Assembly (NCBI GenBank): GCA_046047235.1
Contig: JBJOII010000049.1
Span: forward strand, 1 to 27,816
Direction of reading: 5' to 3'
DNA: 27,816 nt
Origin: JBMTVN01 sp046047235
Lineage (GTDB): Bacteria; Verrucomicrobiota; Verrucomicrobiia; Limisphaerales; JAHDYP01
The notes under the pieces are model-generated. The model had not been told where the DNA came from, did not search any database, and saw only the letters and a list, made by a program, of their open reading frames with translations. Made by a program: the position numbers and the translations under genes. Every line of letters begins with the position of its first letter. The stretch's first letter is position 1. Below are positions 9,329 through 17,678 of this stretch, piece after piece.

Positions 9329-9546
9329 CAGGTCGGGTGTGTGTGGCCTCTAATTCTTGAGTGTAATGGAATTGGAGGCGGCGATTGGAGAGGTCGGCAG
9401 GGGACTTTGAAGCCTGAGGAGGGGGCAGGCACTGGTGGCGAGGCGGTAGGGCTTCCCTGGCCAGGCCTTCCCGGCGGATCCATTGCCGAGCCGGGTGATG
9501 AGGGAATCCAATTGCACGGCGCGGGGGGATGTGATTGGTTACTGGC

Positions 9547-10272
9547 ATGCCCATGTCCCTGAGGTTCGCTCAGGCTATATGCGTTTTCTGGCTGGTTGTT
9601 TTGGAGGCCGCGCCCCGTCTTGAGTTGGTTCCAACCCCTGGGGGAAAGTGTGTTTTGAGCTGGCAGGGTTCGGGTGTGTTGGAGCGGGCTCAAGATTTGG
9701 GAGGCGTGTGGGAAGTTGTTGGGGGTGCGATGAGTGGATGGGAGCTGGAACCGTTAGGGGAGAGTTGGTTTTTTCGGGTTAGGGAGGAGGTGGTCCAGTT
9801 CGGGGTGGTGAACGGGGATTTCGAGGACGGGCCGGGGGTGGGTTGGTCGCAGGATCCTGGCAATATGATCTATACAGCGGAGGAGCTCGGGGTGGCGCCT
9901 TACTCGGGTAACTACGCAGCCTGGGTGGGTTTTCAGCCGGATTCCCGGCGATGGTCGACGTTGAGTCAGGTGGTGAGCCTGCCATCGACGTGGCCGATCT
10001 ACTTGAACTTTGCGCTTTGGCTGTATTCTGAGGAGCTTTGTGATCCGCCGTGGTGGGACACCTTTGGGGTGTATGTGAATGGATACGCGCTGGAGGAGAA
10101 CTCACACCTATGTCAGGGGAACACGGGTGGGGATGGCTGGAGGAGGGTAAGTCTGGATCTTACTCCGTATGCCGGTCAGACCGTGCAGCTGGTGTTCGAG
10201 ATTTCATCGATCGATGCCTTGGCCAGCGTGGCTTTGATCGACCGGATCTTTTTGAGTGATGCGACGTGGTAA
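9547..10272 (+). CDS. Small secreted protein: N-terminal FFRV-type module plus beta-sandwich-like domain
   Basis: A 241-residue protein between the two M4 proteases. ATG 9547 is chosen; ATG 9553 is equally possible, and TTG 9535 is less likely. A signal peptide (MSLRFAQAICVFWLVVLEAAP) is followed by ~60 residues (LELVPTPGGKCVLSWQGSGVLERAQDL...GESWFFRV) that look like the module found at the C-termini of neighbouring exported proteins. The rest begins VVNGDFEDGPGVGW and contains YSGNYAAWVGF, LNFALWLYSEE, GWRRVSLDLTPYAGQTVQLVFEI and ends IDRIFLSDATW. This is the pattern of jelly-roll or CBM-like domains that begin NGDFE and end by describing an interface strand. No catalytic motif is seen. Binding of a carbohydrate or protein is plausible but unproven. 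The gap to the next gene is 82 bases. Confidence 0.75.
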   Translation: MPMSLRFAQAICVFWLVVLEAAPRLELVPTPGGKCVLSWQGSGVLERAQDLGGVWEVVGGAMSGWELEPLGESWFFRVREEVVQFGVVNGDFEDGPGVGWSQDPGNMIYTAEELGVAPYSGNYAAWVGFQPDSRRWSTLSQVVSLPSTWPIYLNFALWLYSEELCDPPWWDTFGVYVNGYALEENSHLCQGNTGGDGWRRVSLDLTPYAGQTVQLVFEISSIDALASVALIDRIFLSDATW

Positions 10273-10345
10273 CCGCCCGGTATGCCGCAGGGAAGATGGG
10301 AAGAGGATACCTGTCGAACTGAGGCATGCGGGCTTACGAGAGGTT

Positions 10346-10352
10346 GGAGGAG
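10346..10352 (+). promoter_or_regulatory. Ribosome binding site GGAGGAG for the second M4 protease
   Basis: GGAGGAG lies just ahead of ATG 10355. It selects this start over the upstream ATG 10256, which would overlap the preceding gene and put 33 non-signal-like residues in front of a good signal peptide. Confidence 0.7.
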
Positions 10353-10354
10353 CC

Positions 10355-13300
10355 ATGAAGAAGCAGGAGCGATTGCAGTTATTGATTATCGGGTGTCTGG
10401 CGAGTTGTTGGCTCGCCGGTATACCGGGTCTGGCTTCGGGGGTGCAAGTGACCCCGTTGCCTCCGGGAAGCTGGCAGAGGAGTGTGGGTAGTGCGGGATG
10501 GTCGGCGGGGGGGCTGGGGGATCCTGTTTCCCTGGCGCGGATGCGACAGGCTTTGTCCGGGCAACTCGCGGGAGCGGGGGTGTCTACCCATCCCATGGCG
10601 GCGTTGCCGGGGAAGCCTGGTTCGGCGGTTATGCCGGGGTTGGCGCAGTTACGGATGAGTGCGGGGACGGGGGTGCGGGTCCGGATACGGCCGCAGACGG
10701 GGACACCGGCGGAGATTTCCGGAGGTATCCTTGAGGCGGCTGTGGGAGGGTTGCGGCAGAGTGCCTTGGCGCCGGGACTGGAGGTGGCGGGGCGATTTCT
10801 GCAGGTCAACCGCGGGTTGTTGAGGCTGGAGGATCCGTCGGCTGAGCTTGGGCTGGTTGAGAACGTGGTGGATGCCTTGGGTCGACGGCATTTGCGGTTT
10901 GAGCAGCGGTATGGGGGGTTGGAGGTATGGCCTGGTGAGTTGAGCGTGCATTTGACGTCTGGCGGCGACGTGGACCGCATGAACGGGGCGTATATTCCGA
11001 CGCCACGTGGGGTGGGGCTTGAGCCGGTGTTGAGTGCGGCGGAGGCCGTCTTGCGGGCTCGCGAGGCGGTTGGGGTATTGGGGGAGGTTGTGACTAGCGA
11101 GCCGGAGTTGATTGTGTACGGGCCACTGGCGGGTTCACCGGCGTTGGCCTGGAAATTTGAACTCGAGTTGGCGGTGTATGACGTGAGGGTTTGCGTGGTC
11201 GATGCCATGGGGGGTGAGGTTCTGTTGAACATGTCACGGATTTGTCATGCTGCAGAGGCCGGTTCTGGAGTGGATAGCTTGGGGCAGACCCGGTCTTTGA
11301 ACGTGTGGAACGATGGTGGGACCTACCTGATGGTGGATGCGAGCAAGCCGATGTATGACGGGACATCGGCGCCCCCGGATCTGGAGAAGATTCGGGGCGG
11401 GATCGTGATACTGGATGCGAGGAACACGCCGGCGACGAGCGATCCACAGCAGGTGGACCAGCTTTTCCACAGCACATCGGGTAGTGCGACCAGCGGTTGG
11501 GTGCCGGACGCGGTGAGCGCGGCCTTTGGGTTGTCGCAGACTTATGACTATTACCGGCAGGTTTATGGACGGGACTCCCTGGACGGCAAGGGCGGAACGA
11601 TAATTGGCATCGTCCGGTTTGGGGTGAACTTTCCGAATGCCTTCTGGAGCGGGAAGGCGATGTTCTTTGGGGACAACTTTACGCGGTCGATTGACGTGAC
11701 CGGGCATGAGTTGACGCACGGGGTGATCAGCAACACGGGGGACGGGGGGATTTTGACGTATCACAATCAACCCGGGGCATTGAACGAGTCCATGGCGGAT
11801 ATTTTTGGCGAGATGGTGGAGCATTTCACTGCTGGCACGGCGGATTGGTTGAAGGGGGATGAGCTGGAGGGGGATCCCATCCAGAACTATGCGGATCCCA
11901 ACAGCTTGAAGCAGGGGCCTTACACCAATCCGGCGCGCATGAGTCAGTTTGTGCAGTTGCCGGATAGTCCGCAGGCGGACAATGGCGGGGTGCATATCAA
12001 CAGCAGCATCATCAACCATGCCTTCTGGCATTTGGCAGTCGGTGGTCCGCAGGCGCTCGGCGTGCCGGATGCCAGTCGTATATTTTATCGGGCGATGACT
12101 ACGCATCTGCAGAAGGAGTCGCAGTTTATCGACATGCGGCACGCTTGTTTGGCGTCTGCGGAGGAGTTGTTTGGTGCAGGCAGTGGGCAGGTTGCATCGA
12201 CGGGAGCTGCGTTTGACTGGGTGGAAATTTTTGATGCTCCGGCGCCGCAGGAGCCGGCGCCGCTGCCGCAGGTGGATGCACCCGATGCTGCTTTCTTCCT
12301 CTCGTACCTCTATGACGACTTCTGGCAGGTATTGGACGGACCCTATCTGGTTCGAAAGGATCCTTCCTTGGGGGATGCTGGAGGCGGGGTCGTGATGAAC
12401 ACGTGGAAGTATCCGGCGCAGAGCCGGGTGTCCGTGACGGGGGATGGTTCCTACACGATTTATGTGACGGAGGATTTCGATTTGGGATTCATCGAGACGG
12501 CGGATTCGGAGGGGCAGACGGCGGACTGGCTGGGGGTTCCGGGGAGTATCTGGTCGGTGGCGATGTCGCCGGACGGTCAGCGCTATGCGTTTGTGTTGCT
12601 GGACCAGAGCGGCATGCCAACGAGTCAGATTACCGTTTATGATTACCTGACGGACAGTGCGCGCAGTCTGGACTTGTATGTGCCGTTGATGGACGGCGAG
12701 CGATTGGACATCGTGCAATTTGCGGATGCGATGGCGTTTCTGCCGGATGGCAACACGTTGGTTTACGACGCGTATTCGGAGTTTCGGACGGGGGATGGTT
12801 CCATTGTGGGCAGCTGGACCTTATTTGCGATGGACTTGGAGACGGGGAAAGTGGTGATGCTGATTGATTTGAGTGAGGGGATGGATTTTGCCAATCCGAG
12901 CTTGGGAAGGGTGCGTTCGCAACTGCTGACCTTTGAAGTGATAGACAAGGCCACGGGGCGGAGCGAGGTGTATGCGGCTAATCTGCAGACGGGCCAGACT
13001 GAGAAGCTGGACTTTGTCGGGGACAGTGGGGATTTGGGTTATCCGTGTTATTTGGGGGACGACTCGGCGATTGTGTATACCGTTCCTGATCCGAACACAT
13101 GGACCGGCTATTCCCTGGCCATACGGGATGTGGCGGCGGACGGGATTACCCCGGCGGGGAATCCGGCGTTATGGATTCAGGATGGGGGCATTGGGGTGGT
13201 GTTTCGCCGGGGTGAGTTTGTGAGTGTGAACCAGCCACCGGAGGTGACAGTCAGCAGTCCATCCTCGGGTCAGGTCCTCGAGCCTCCGGCATCGCTGGAT

Positions 13301-13732
13301 CTGTCTGCGCAGGCGAGCGATCCGGATGGGACCGTGGCGAAAGTGGAGTTTTTCGTAGGTTCCGAGTTGTTGGCGGTGGACAGCACCGCTCCTTATGCCA
13401 TTTCCGTTTCGGGGATTCCCGAGGGCGAGTGGCGGTTTGTGGCGCGGGCGACGGATGCGCTGGGTGCGGTGACGGACAGTGCACCGATTACCGTGCGTGT
13501 GGCGGCCCAGAGTGTGGCGCCGGAGATAGGAGGTGTGAGGCTTACGACTGGCGGGGCACTGGAGTTTGAGGTTGCTGGCCTTGGGGTGGGAAGTGTGCAC
13601 CTGCAGGCCTCAGCGGACCTCGTCGTGTGGACCACAGTGCAACAGCTTGCGGTAACAAACGGTCGGGTGGTGTTCTCTGAGGTGGTTTCAGGGGGGGCGG
13701 GTCCACGGTTCTACCGGATTGTGGTGCCGTAA
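10355..13732 (+). CDS. Secreted M4 (thermolysin-like) metalloprotease with propeller-like and Ig-like domains, copy 2
   Basis: An 1,125-residue paralogue of the protease at 5939-9328, aligning along its whole length. The start at ATG 10355 is supported by GGAGGAG and a signal peptide (MKKQERLQLLIIGCLASCWLAGIPGLASG). The order is FTP propeptide (HLRFEQRYGGLEVWPGELSVHL), M4 domain with HELTH (H451, E452, H455) and E478 in GALNESMADIFG, active-site region GGVHINSSIINHAFW, a propeller-like region (SPDGQRYAF, LPDGNTLVY; about 630-955), an Ig-like domain (SDPDGTVAKVEFFVGSELL; about 960-1048), and a C-terminal module ending PRFYRIVVP. The zinc ligands and general base are intact. The propeptide implies secretion as a zymogen. 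Divergence from copy 1 is greatest in the region linking catalytic domain and propeller, which suggests functional rather than decaying copies. Confidence 0.92.
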   Translation: MKKQERLQLLIIGCLASCWLAGIPGLASGVQVTPLPPGSWQRSVGSAGWSAGGLGDPVSLARMRQALSGQLAGAGVSTHPMAALPGKPGSAVMPGLAQLRMSAGTGVRVRIRPQTGTPAEISGGILEAAVGGLRQSALAPGLEVAGRFLQVNRGLLRLEDPSAELGLVENVVDALGRRHLRFEQRYGGLEVWPGELSVHLTSGGDVDRMNGAYIPTPRGVGLEPVLSAAEAVLRAREAVGVLGEVVTSEPELIVYGPLAGSPALAWKFELELAVYDVRVCVVDAMGGEVLLNMSRICHAAEAGSGVDSLGQTRSLNVWNDGGTYLMVDASKPMYDGTSAPPDLEKIRGGIVILDARNTPATSDPQQVDQLFHSTSGSATSGWVPDAVSAAFGLSQTYDYYRQVYGRDSLDGKGGTIIGIVRFGVNFPNAFWSGKAMFFGDNFTRSIDVTGHELTHGVISNTGDGGILTYHNQPGALNESMADIFGEMVEHFTAGTADWLKGDELEGDPIQNYADPNSLKQGPYTNPARMSQFVQLPDSPQADNGGVHINSSIINHAFWHLAVGGPQALGVPDASRIFYRAMTTHLQKESQFIDMRHACLASAEELFGAGSGQVASTGAAFDWVEIFDAPAPQEPAPLPQVDAPDAAFFLSYLYDDFWQVLDGPYLVRKDPSLGDAGGGVVMNTWKYPAQSRVSVTGDGSYTIYVTEDFDLGFIETADSEGQTADWLGVPGSIWSVAMSPDGQRYAFVLLDQSGMPTSQITVYDYLTDSARSLDLYVPLMDGERLDIVQFADAMAFLPDGNTLVYDAYSEFRTGDGSIVGSWTLFAMDLETGKVVMLIDLSEGMDFANPSLGRVRSQLLTFEVIDKATGRSEVYAANLQTGQTEKLDFVGDSGDLGYPCYLGDDSAIVYTVPDPNTWTGYSLAIRDVAADGITPAGNPALWIQDGGIGVVFRRGEFVSVNQPPEVTVSSPSSGQVLEPPASLDLSAQASDPDGTVAKVEFFVGSELLAVDSTAPYAISVSGIPEGEWRFVARATDALGAVTDSAPITVRVAAQSVAPEIGGVRLTTGGALEFEVAGLGVGSVHLQASADLVVWTTVQQLAVTNGRVVFSEVVSGGAGPRFYRIVVP

Positions 13733-13811
13733 AAGGGAATCCAACGCTGGGTGAATGCCTCTGGATGGTGGATTGTAGGCCGGTCCTCTTCCGTTGATTT
13801 GACTGGGTGAG

Positions 13812-13849
13812 GTACGGATTATTGGGACACGTGTCCCAATAATCCGTAC
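13812..13849. repeat. Perfect 38-bp palindrome between convergent genes
   Basis: The arm GTACGGATTATTGGGACAC is followed immediately by its exact reverse complement, 19 + 19 bases with no spacer. It sits 79 bases past the stop of the second M4 protease and 22 bases past the stop of the leftward gene at 13872, where a bidirectional terminator would lie. There is no U-tract after either arm, so a classical intrinsic terminator is not certain. A REP-like element or a protein-binding site (core GGGACACGTGTCCC) are alternatives. Confidence 0.85.
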
Positions 13850-13871
13850 TGCCTTCTGGGTGCTCGGAGGG

Positions 13872-15501
13872 CTAATCGGAGAACAAGTTTGCTCCGCAGA
13901 GGTTGTTTAGCAGGGAGCGATTCTCCTGGATATTGAGGAGTGCGGTGACTTTGTCATCGGGGCTCATCCGGCTTTCGTGGAGGCGGTATTTGACGAGTGA
14001 GTTGATGTGTTCGAAGTAGAGGCTGTTGACCAGTTTGACGAGGTCGTTGCGGGCTTTGGAGGAGTAGCGTTTTTCCTTGTTGATATCGACCTGTTCGGGG
14101 TCATAGACGAGCTTTCCGAGGTCCCACTCCACGAACGCGGCCGCGTAGCCATAGGTGCGGATGGAATCACTGAGGCGGAGGTCGTTTTGGGTGGTGATAC
14201 CGTAGCGGTCGGTTTCTGAGACGATCACGGTTTCATCATACGGCAATTCGCGGGCGCCGCCGCCGACGCGGAGAGTGGGGAGGAGGTTGCGGGTGCGGAC
14301 CTTTTTCTTCCACTCAGCGAGTTCATTCGGGTTGAAGTCGGCGTGTTTGATGGCGCTATCGAGGACGAGGTTGAGCGGGGGTTGTTCCTGCATGACCTCA
14401 TTGATGATGGTTTTGGGGTCGACCGCGGAGGGTTGGTAGGTTGGGGTGGTATTTTGGCTGAGGATTTCCATGGGCCCCATGGAGAGGGACGTGAGGTTGA
14501 TGGCTGGTGCTGGGGTTGTGGTTGTGAGTTGGACGGCGTTAGTGAGCAGCATGATCTGGGTATCTTCGCTCCAGTAGAGGGCGCCATTGAGACGGGGGTG
14601 GGGGGTAAGATGTTCGAGGGTCTCCTTGGACTCGTATAGTGAATGGGAGGTGGGGTTGTTGCCGATTTGGGTGAGTGAGATCCGGTTGTTCTTGAGACTC
14701 CAGATGTTGCCGGGCGTGGTTGGGTCGGCAGCTGTTTCGACTGCGGTGAAATCGGAGGGGCAGGGTTGGGTGCCGGTCATGCCGGGTTGGTTGATATCGA
14801 TGATGGTGCATTCCGAGGCTGCGGGCAGCAGGACCAGGGCGGGGTCCATGGAGCAGGCGAAGCCGGTCTGGGCGGCGGCGGGGGTAGGGATTCGGATCCA
14901 GGATACGGAGCCTGGGGTTTGCAGGAGGAGGTGGTTTGGGGTTCTGAGGACGAGAGTGGCGTTATCGCCTCCGATGAAGCGGGCGGCATGGATGGGGTAG
15001 GAGTTTTCGGGGAGGTCGAGTTTCGTGAAGGATTCTCCGTAGTTGCGGGTGATCCAGGCGCCGGAGGGCCAGGCGAGGACGGCTTCCTTTCTGTCGGCGG
15101 GGTGGACGGTGATGCTGATGCAGTGGCCGGGGTTGGCGGGGAACTCCGGGAGGTCGCATTCCTGCCAGGTCAGGCCTTCATCCGAGGTGACAGCGGCGCC
15201 TTTGGAGTGGGCAACGTAAAGGACCTTGGATGATTTGGCATATCCGCTGATGCGCTGGATGATGCTCTGTGAGGGTGTGGAAGAATAGATTGGAGTCCAA
15301 TCGTTCAGGGCGGGGTCGAAGCGGTAGATTGCGTGAGGCGTGGCGGCGTAGGGTTCATCGGAACGGGTGGGTGGAATGAAGAGGCTGGCGACTTCCTCCG
15401 GGAGCGGGGGGGGCGAATTGGGTGACCTGGGCAGTGGCGCTGTTGAGGGCCAGGTTGAGGCTGGCCAATGCCAGGAGCGTGTAGCGAGTTTGGATCGTCA
15501 T
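13872..15501 (-). CDS. Exported BNR / beta-propeller-like protein, interrupted by a one-base frameshift
   Basis: ATG 15501 opens a good signal peptide (MTIQTRYTLLALASLNLALNSATAQ), after which the frame ends at a TGA near 15358. Removing one base from the G8 tract at 15406-15413 joins it to a second open frame that continues without a stop to 13872, giving ~542 residues. That frame has no plausible start of its own. The body contains BNR-like strands, VTSDEGLTWQE and ITRNYGESFTKLD, as in sialidase or Ycf48-type propellers, then a long C-terminal region ending near NNLCGANLFSD with no family I recognise. No enzymatic motif was identified. It is the last gene of the leftward cluster, 17 bases after the TPR lipoprotein. 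The break is either a sequencing error, a phase-variable tract or early decay; the intact downstream frame argues against old decay. Confidence 0.75.
15406..15413. repeat. G8 homopolymer at the frameshift site
   Basis: Eight G on the + strand (C8 in the coding strand) lie between the signal peptide and mature part of the BNR-like protein. With seven bases the reading is FAPPLPEEVASLF and stays open; with eight it terminates. Other G8 tracts in the window (6065-6072, 6656-6663, 24764-24771) do not break their genes. Confidence 0.8.
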
Positions 15502-15518
15502 GGGGTTTTAACTTTAAA

Positions 15519-17678
15519 TCATTGCGCCTGCCCGGTTTGGGCGGCGATGGAGGCGGCTTGTTCTTCGGCGGCGGCGAGGTCACGGAGGCCGTCCTTGGCG
15601 TTGGCGTAATCGGGGTCGATGGAGAGAGCTTTTTCGAAGCTGTTACGGGCTGGGGAGAACTGCTTTTGGTAGAGCTGGCAGTAGCCGAGGTTTAGCCAGG
15701 CTTTCGTATATTGGGGATCGAGGCTGATGGCTTGCTGGTAGGCATCGGCGGCTTCACTGAAGAGGTCCTGGCGGCGGAGGGCGAGCCCGAGATTGTAGTA
15801 GGTTTTCGGGCTGGGATCAGCGGCGAGATTATCGCGATAGAATTGGACCGCGCGTTTGTTATTGCCGGATTTAGCGGCCTGGCGGGCGAGGTAATAGGTG
15901 ATGCGGGGGTCTCGGGCTCCGCCTTGGTAGGCCTTTTCGTATACCCGATCCAATTCGTCTTGGCGTCCCAACTTCTCGAGATAATTGCCGGCGTAGATGG
16001 CGGTGGGATCATCGCCGGGTTGGAGGTCGAGGGCGCGGAGCATGGCGTTTAGGGCTGGTTCGTATTGTTCCTGTTGGGAGTGGGAGATCCCGAGGTTTTT
16101 CCAGGCGGCGAAGTGACGCGGTTCCTTTTCAGTCAAGGTTTGGAAATGTTTGGCGGCATCGGCGTAGCGTTTCAGTTTCAGCTCGACGAGGCCGAGGTTG
16201 TAGAGGGCGGAGGTGTAATTGGGGTTGGCGTCGATGGCGGCCTGGAAGAGATTGCGGGCGGCATTGAAGTCTTCATTGCGCATGCGTATTACTCCGAGGT
16301 TGTTCAGGGATTCAACGTGGGGCGGAGTTAGTTTGGCGATTTGCTCATAGACGGATGCGGCTTCGCTTTCCTGGTTGAGGTCGGCGAGGTTGAGGGCGAG
16401 GTTGAAGCCGGCTTCGGCATATTCGGGATTGATGGTGAAGGCCTGTTGATAGCTTTGGATGGCTGCTGTTTTATCGCCCGAATCGCTGGCGATTTTGCCG
16501 AGCATGTAGAACGACTCGCTATACTGGGGGTCGATTTCTGTGGCGGTCTTAAAGCCTTTGGCGGCGGCCTCGAGGTTATTGGCGGCGTAGTCGGCGAGCG
16601 CGAGGTTGTAGACTGCCGGGGCGTAGTTCGGGTTGAGAGCGAGGCATTTCTCGAACCAGGGTTTGGCGGCTTCACGGTCATTCGTTCGCAGGGCGAGGAG
16701 GCCGCGGTTCCAGGGGACGCGATAGTCTGAGGGGTCGAGTTTTCCGGCTTTATCGAGGGCGGTGACGGCTTGGTCTGGTCGATCGGTATTGAGGTAGCAC
16801 GAAGCGAGGTTGAGCCAGCCGGCGCTGTAATCAGGTTTAAGCGTCACCGTTCTTTCGTAGAAGGGGATGGCGGACTGATAATCTTCCGTTTCCTGGACGG
16901 CGAGGGCGCGGTTCCACCAGATTTTGTAGTTATTGGGGTCGAGCTTTTCTGCTTTATCGAGGACGCGGAGAGCGTCCTGGTATTGGTGGAGGTCCATGTA
17001 GGCGTTGGCGAGGTTGATGTAGGAGGGGGCGTGTTCTTGTTCCAGGAGGACGCTTTCCTTGAGGTATTGGATGGCCTTCTTGGGGTTGCCGCGTTGGGTT
17101 TCGATGACGCCGAGGTTGTAGTAGGCGCGGTAGAAGCGGGCGGAGCGGGTTTGATCGACGAGGGTTTGGAAGGCTTCCTCGGCCTTGTCGAGGTCATCCA
17201 TTTGGAGCAGGGCGACCCCGAGGTTATAGCGGGCGTCGTGGAAGTTGGGGTTGATTTCGCAGGCTTTGGCGTAGGCTTCGGCGGCTTTGGGGAGGTTCTC
17301 TTGTCGGGACCAGAGCAGGCCGAGGTTATAGGCGGCCTTGTAGTAACCGGGGTCTTTGGAGAGGGCGGACTCGAGGGATTGTTGGGCTTTGGTGAAGTCT
17401 TCCGTACGGAGGTAGGCGATACCGAGGTCGTTTTGGTAGGCGGCGTTATTGGGGGTGGTGGCGGCGAGTTTTTCGAGTGCCTGGACGGCTTCCGGCCAGC
17501 GTTCCTCGTCCATGAAGTTACGGGCGGCCTGATATTCGGGGGAGGCGTCATCGGCGGCGTATTCGGCTGCGCCGGGATCACTGATGGTGGCGTCCTGAGA
17601 TTTTTGCGGGCTGCAGCTATTAAGCAGCAGGGCTATTGGCAGGAGAAGAGTCAGGAAGAGGGTTTTCGATTGTCTCAT
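15519..17678 (-). CDS. TPR-repeat lipoprotein
   Basis: A 719-residue protein. ATG 17678 is chosen because it opens a lipoprotein signal peptide (MRQSKTLFLTLLLPIALLLNSC, lipobox LNSC with C22 as the lipidated residue); the open frame extends upstream to 18260, but that part lies inside the ATP-grasp gene and is low-complexity Ser/Pro. The rest is about 18-19 consecutive 34-residue tetratricopeptide repeats (for example YNLGVALLQMDDLDKAEEAF, WLNLASCYLNTDRPDQAVTA, WLNLGYCQLYQKQFSPARNS), ending in a short Ala/Gln tail. TPR superhelices are protein-binding scaffolds, so it probably assembles or presents partners at the cell envelope. Its start overlaps the end of the ATP-grasp gene by 59 bases, indicating translational coupling and a shared role with the ligase and the membrane transglutaminase-like protein. 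Confidence 0.9.
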   Translation of the reverse strand: MRQSKTLFLTLLLPIALLLNSCSPQKSQDATISDPGAAEYAADDASPEYQAARNFMDEERWPEAVQALEKLAATTPNNAAYQNDLGIAYLRTEDFTKAQQSLESALSKDPGYYKAAYNLGLLWSRQENLPKAAEAYAKACEINPNFHDARYNLGVALLQMDDLDKAEEAFQTLVDQTRSARFYRAYYNLGVIETQRGNPKKAIQYLKESVLLEQEHAPSYINLANAYMDLHQYQDALRVLDKAEKLDPNNYKIWWNRALAVQETEDYQSAIPFYERTVTLKPDYSAGWLNLASCYLNTDRPDQAVTALDKAGKLDPSDYRVPWNRGLLALRTNDREAAKPWFEKCLALNPNYAPAVYNLALADYAANNLEAAAKGFKTATEIDPQYSESFYMLGKIASDSGDKTAAIQSYQQAFTINPEYAEAGFNLALNLADLNQESEAASVYEQIAKLTPPHVESLNNLGVIRMRNEDFNAARNLFQAAIDANPNYTSALYNLGLVELKLKRYADAAKHFQTLTEKEPRHFAAWKNLGISHSQQEQYEPALNAMLRALDLQPGDDPTAIYAGNYLEKLGRQDELDRVYEKAYQGGARDPRITYYLARQAAKSGNNKRAVQFYRDNLAADPSPKTYYNLGLALRRQDLFSEAADAYQQAISLDPQYTKAWLNLGYCQLYQKQFSPARNSFEKALSIDPDYANAKDGLRDLAAAEEQAASIAAQTGQAQ

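Noticed and set aside
9456..9465. CCTGGCCAGG palindrome in the gap after the first M4 protease
   Set aside because: Only ten bases, no extension of the arms and no T-tract, so it is not a credible terminator.
10256..10354. Upstream start for the second M4 protease
   Set aside because: It overlaps the preceding gene, adds Arg-rich residues before the signal peptide, and lacks the ribosome binding site seen at 10346-10352.
11234..12718. 494-codon open frame on the minus strand
   Set aside because: It lies wholly antisense to the second M4 protease, whose catalytic motifs are intact; low stop frequency follows from GC-rich sequence.
14225..14587. Ser/Pro/Thr-rich 120-codon minus-strand frame
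   Set aside because: A shifted-frame shadow of the BNR-type gene, with low-complexity composition typical of such shadows here.
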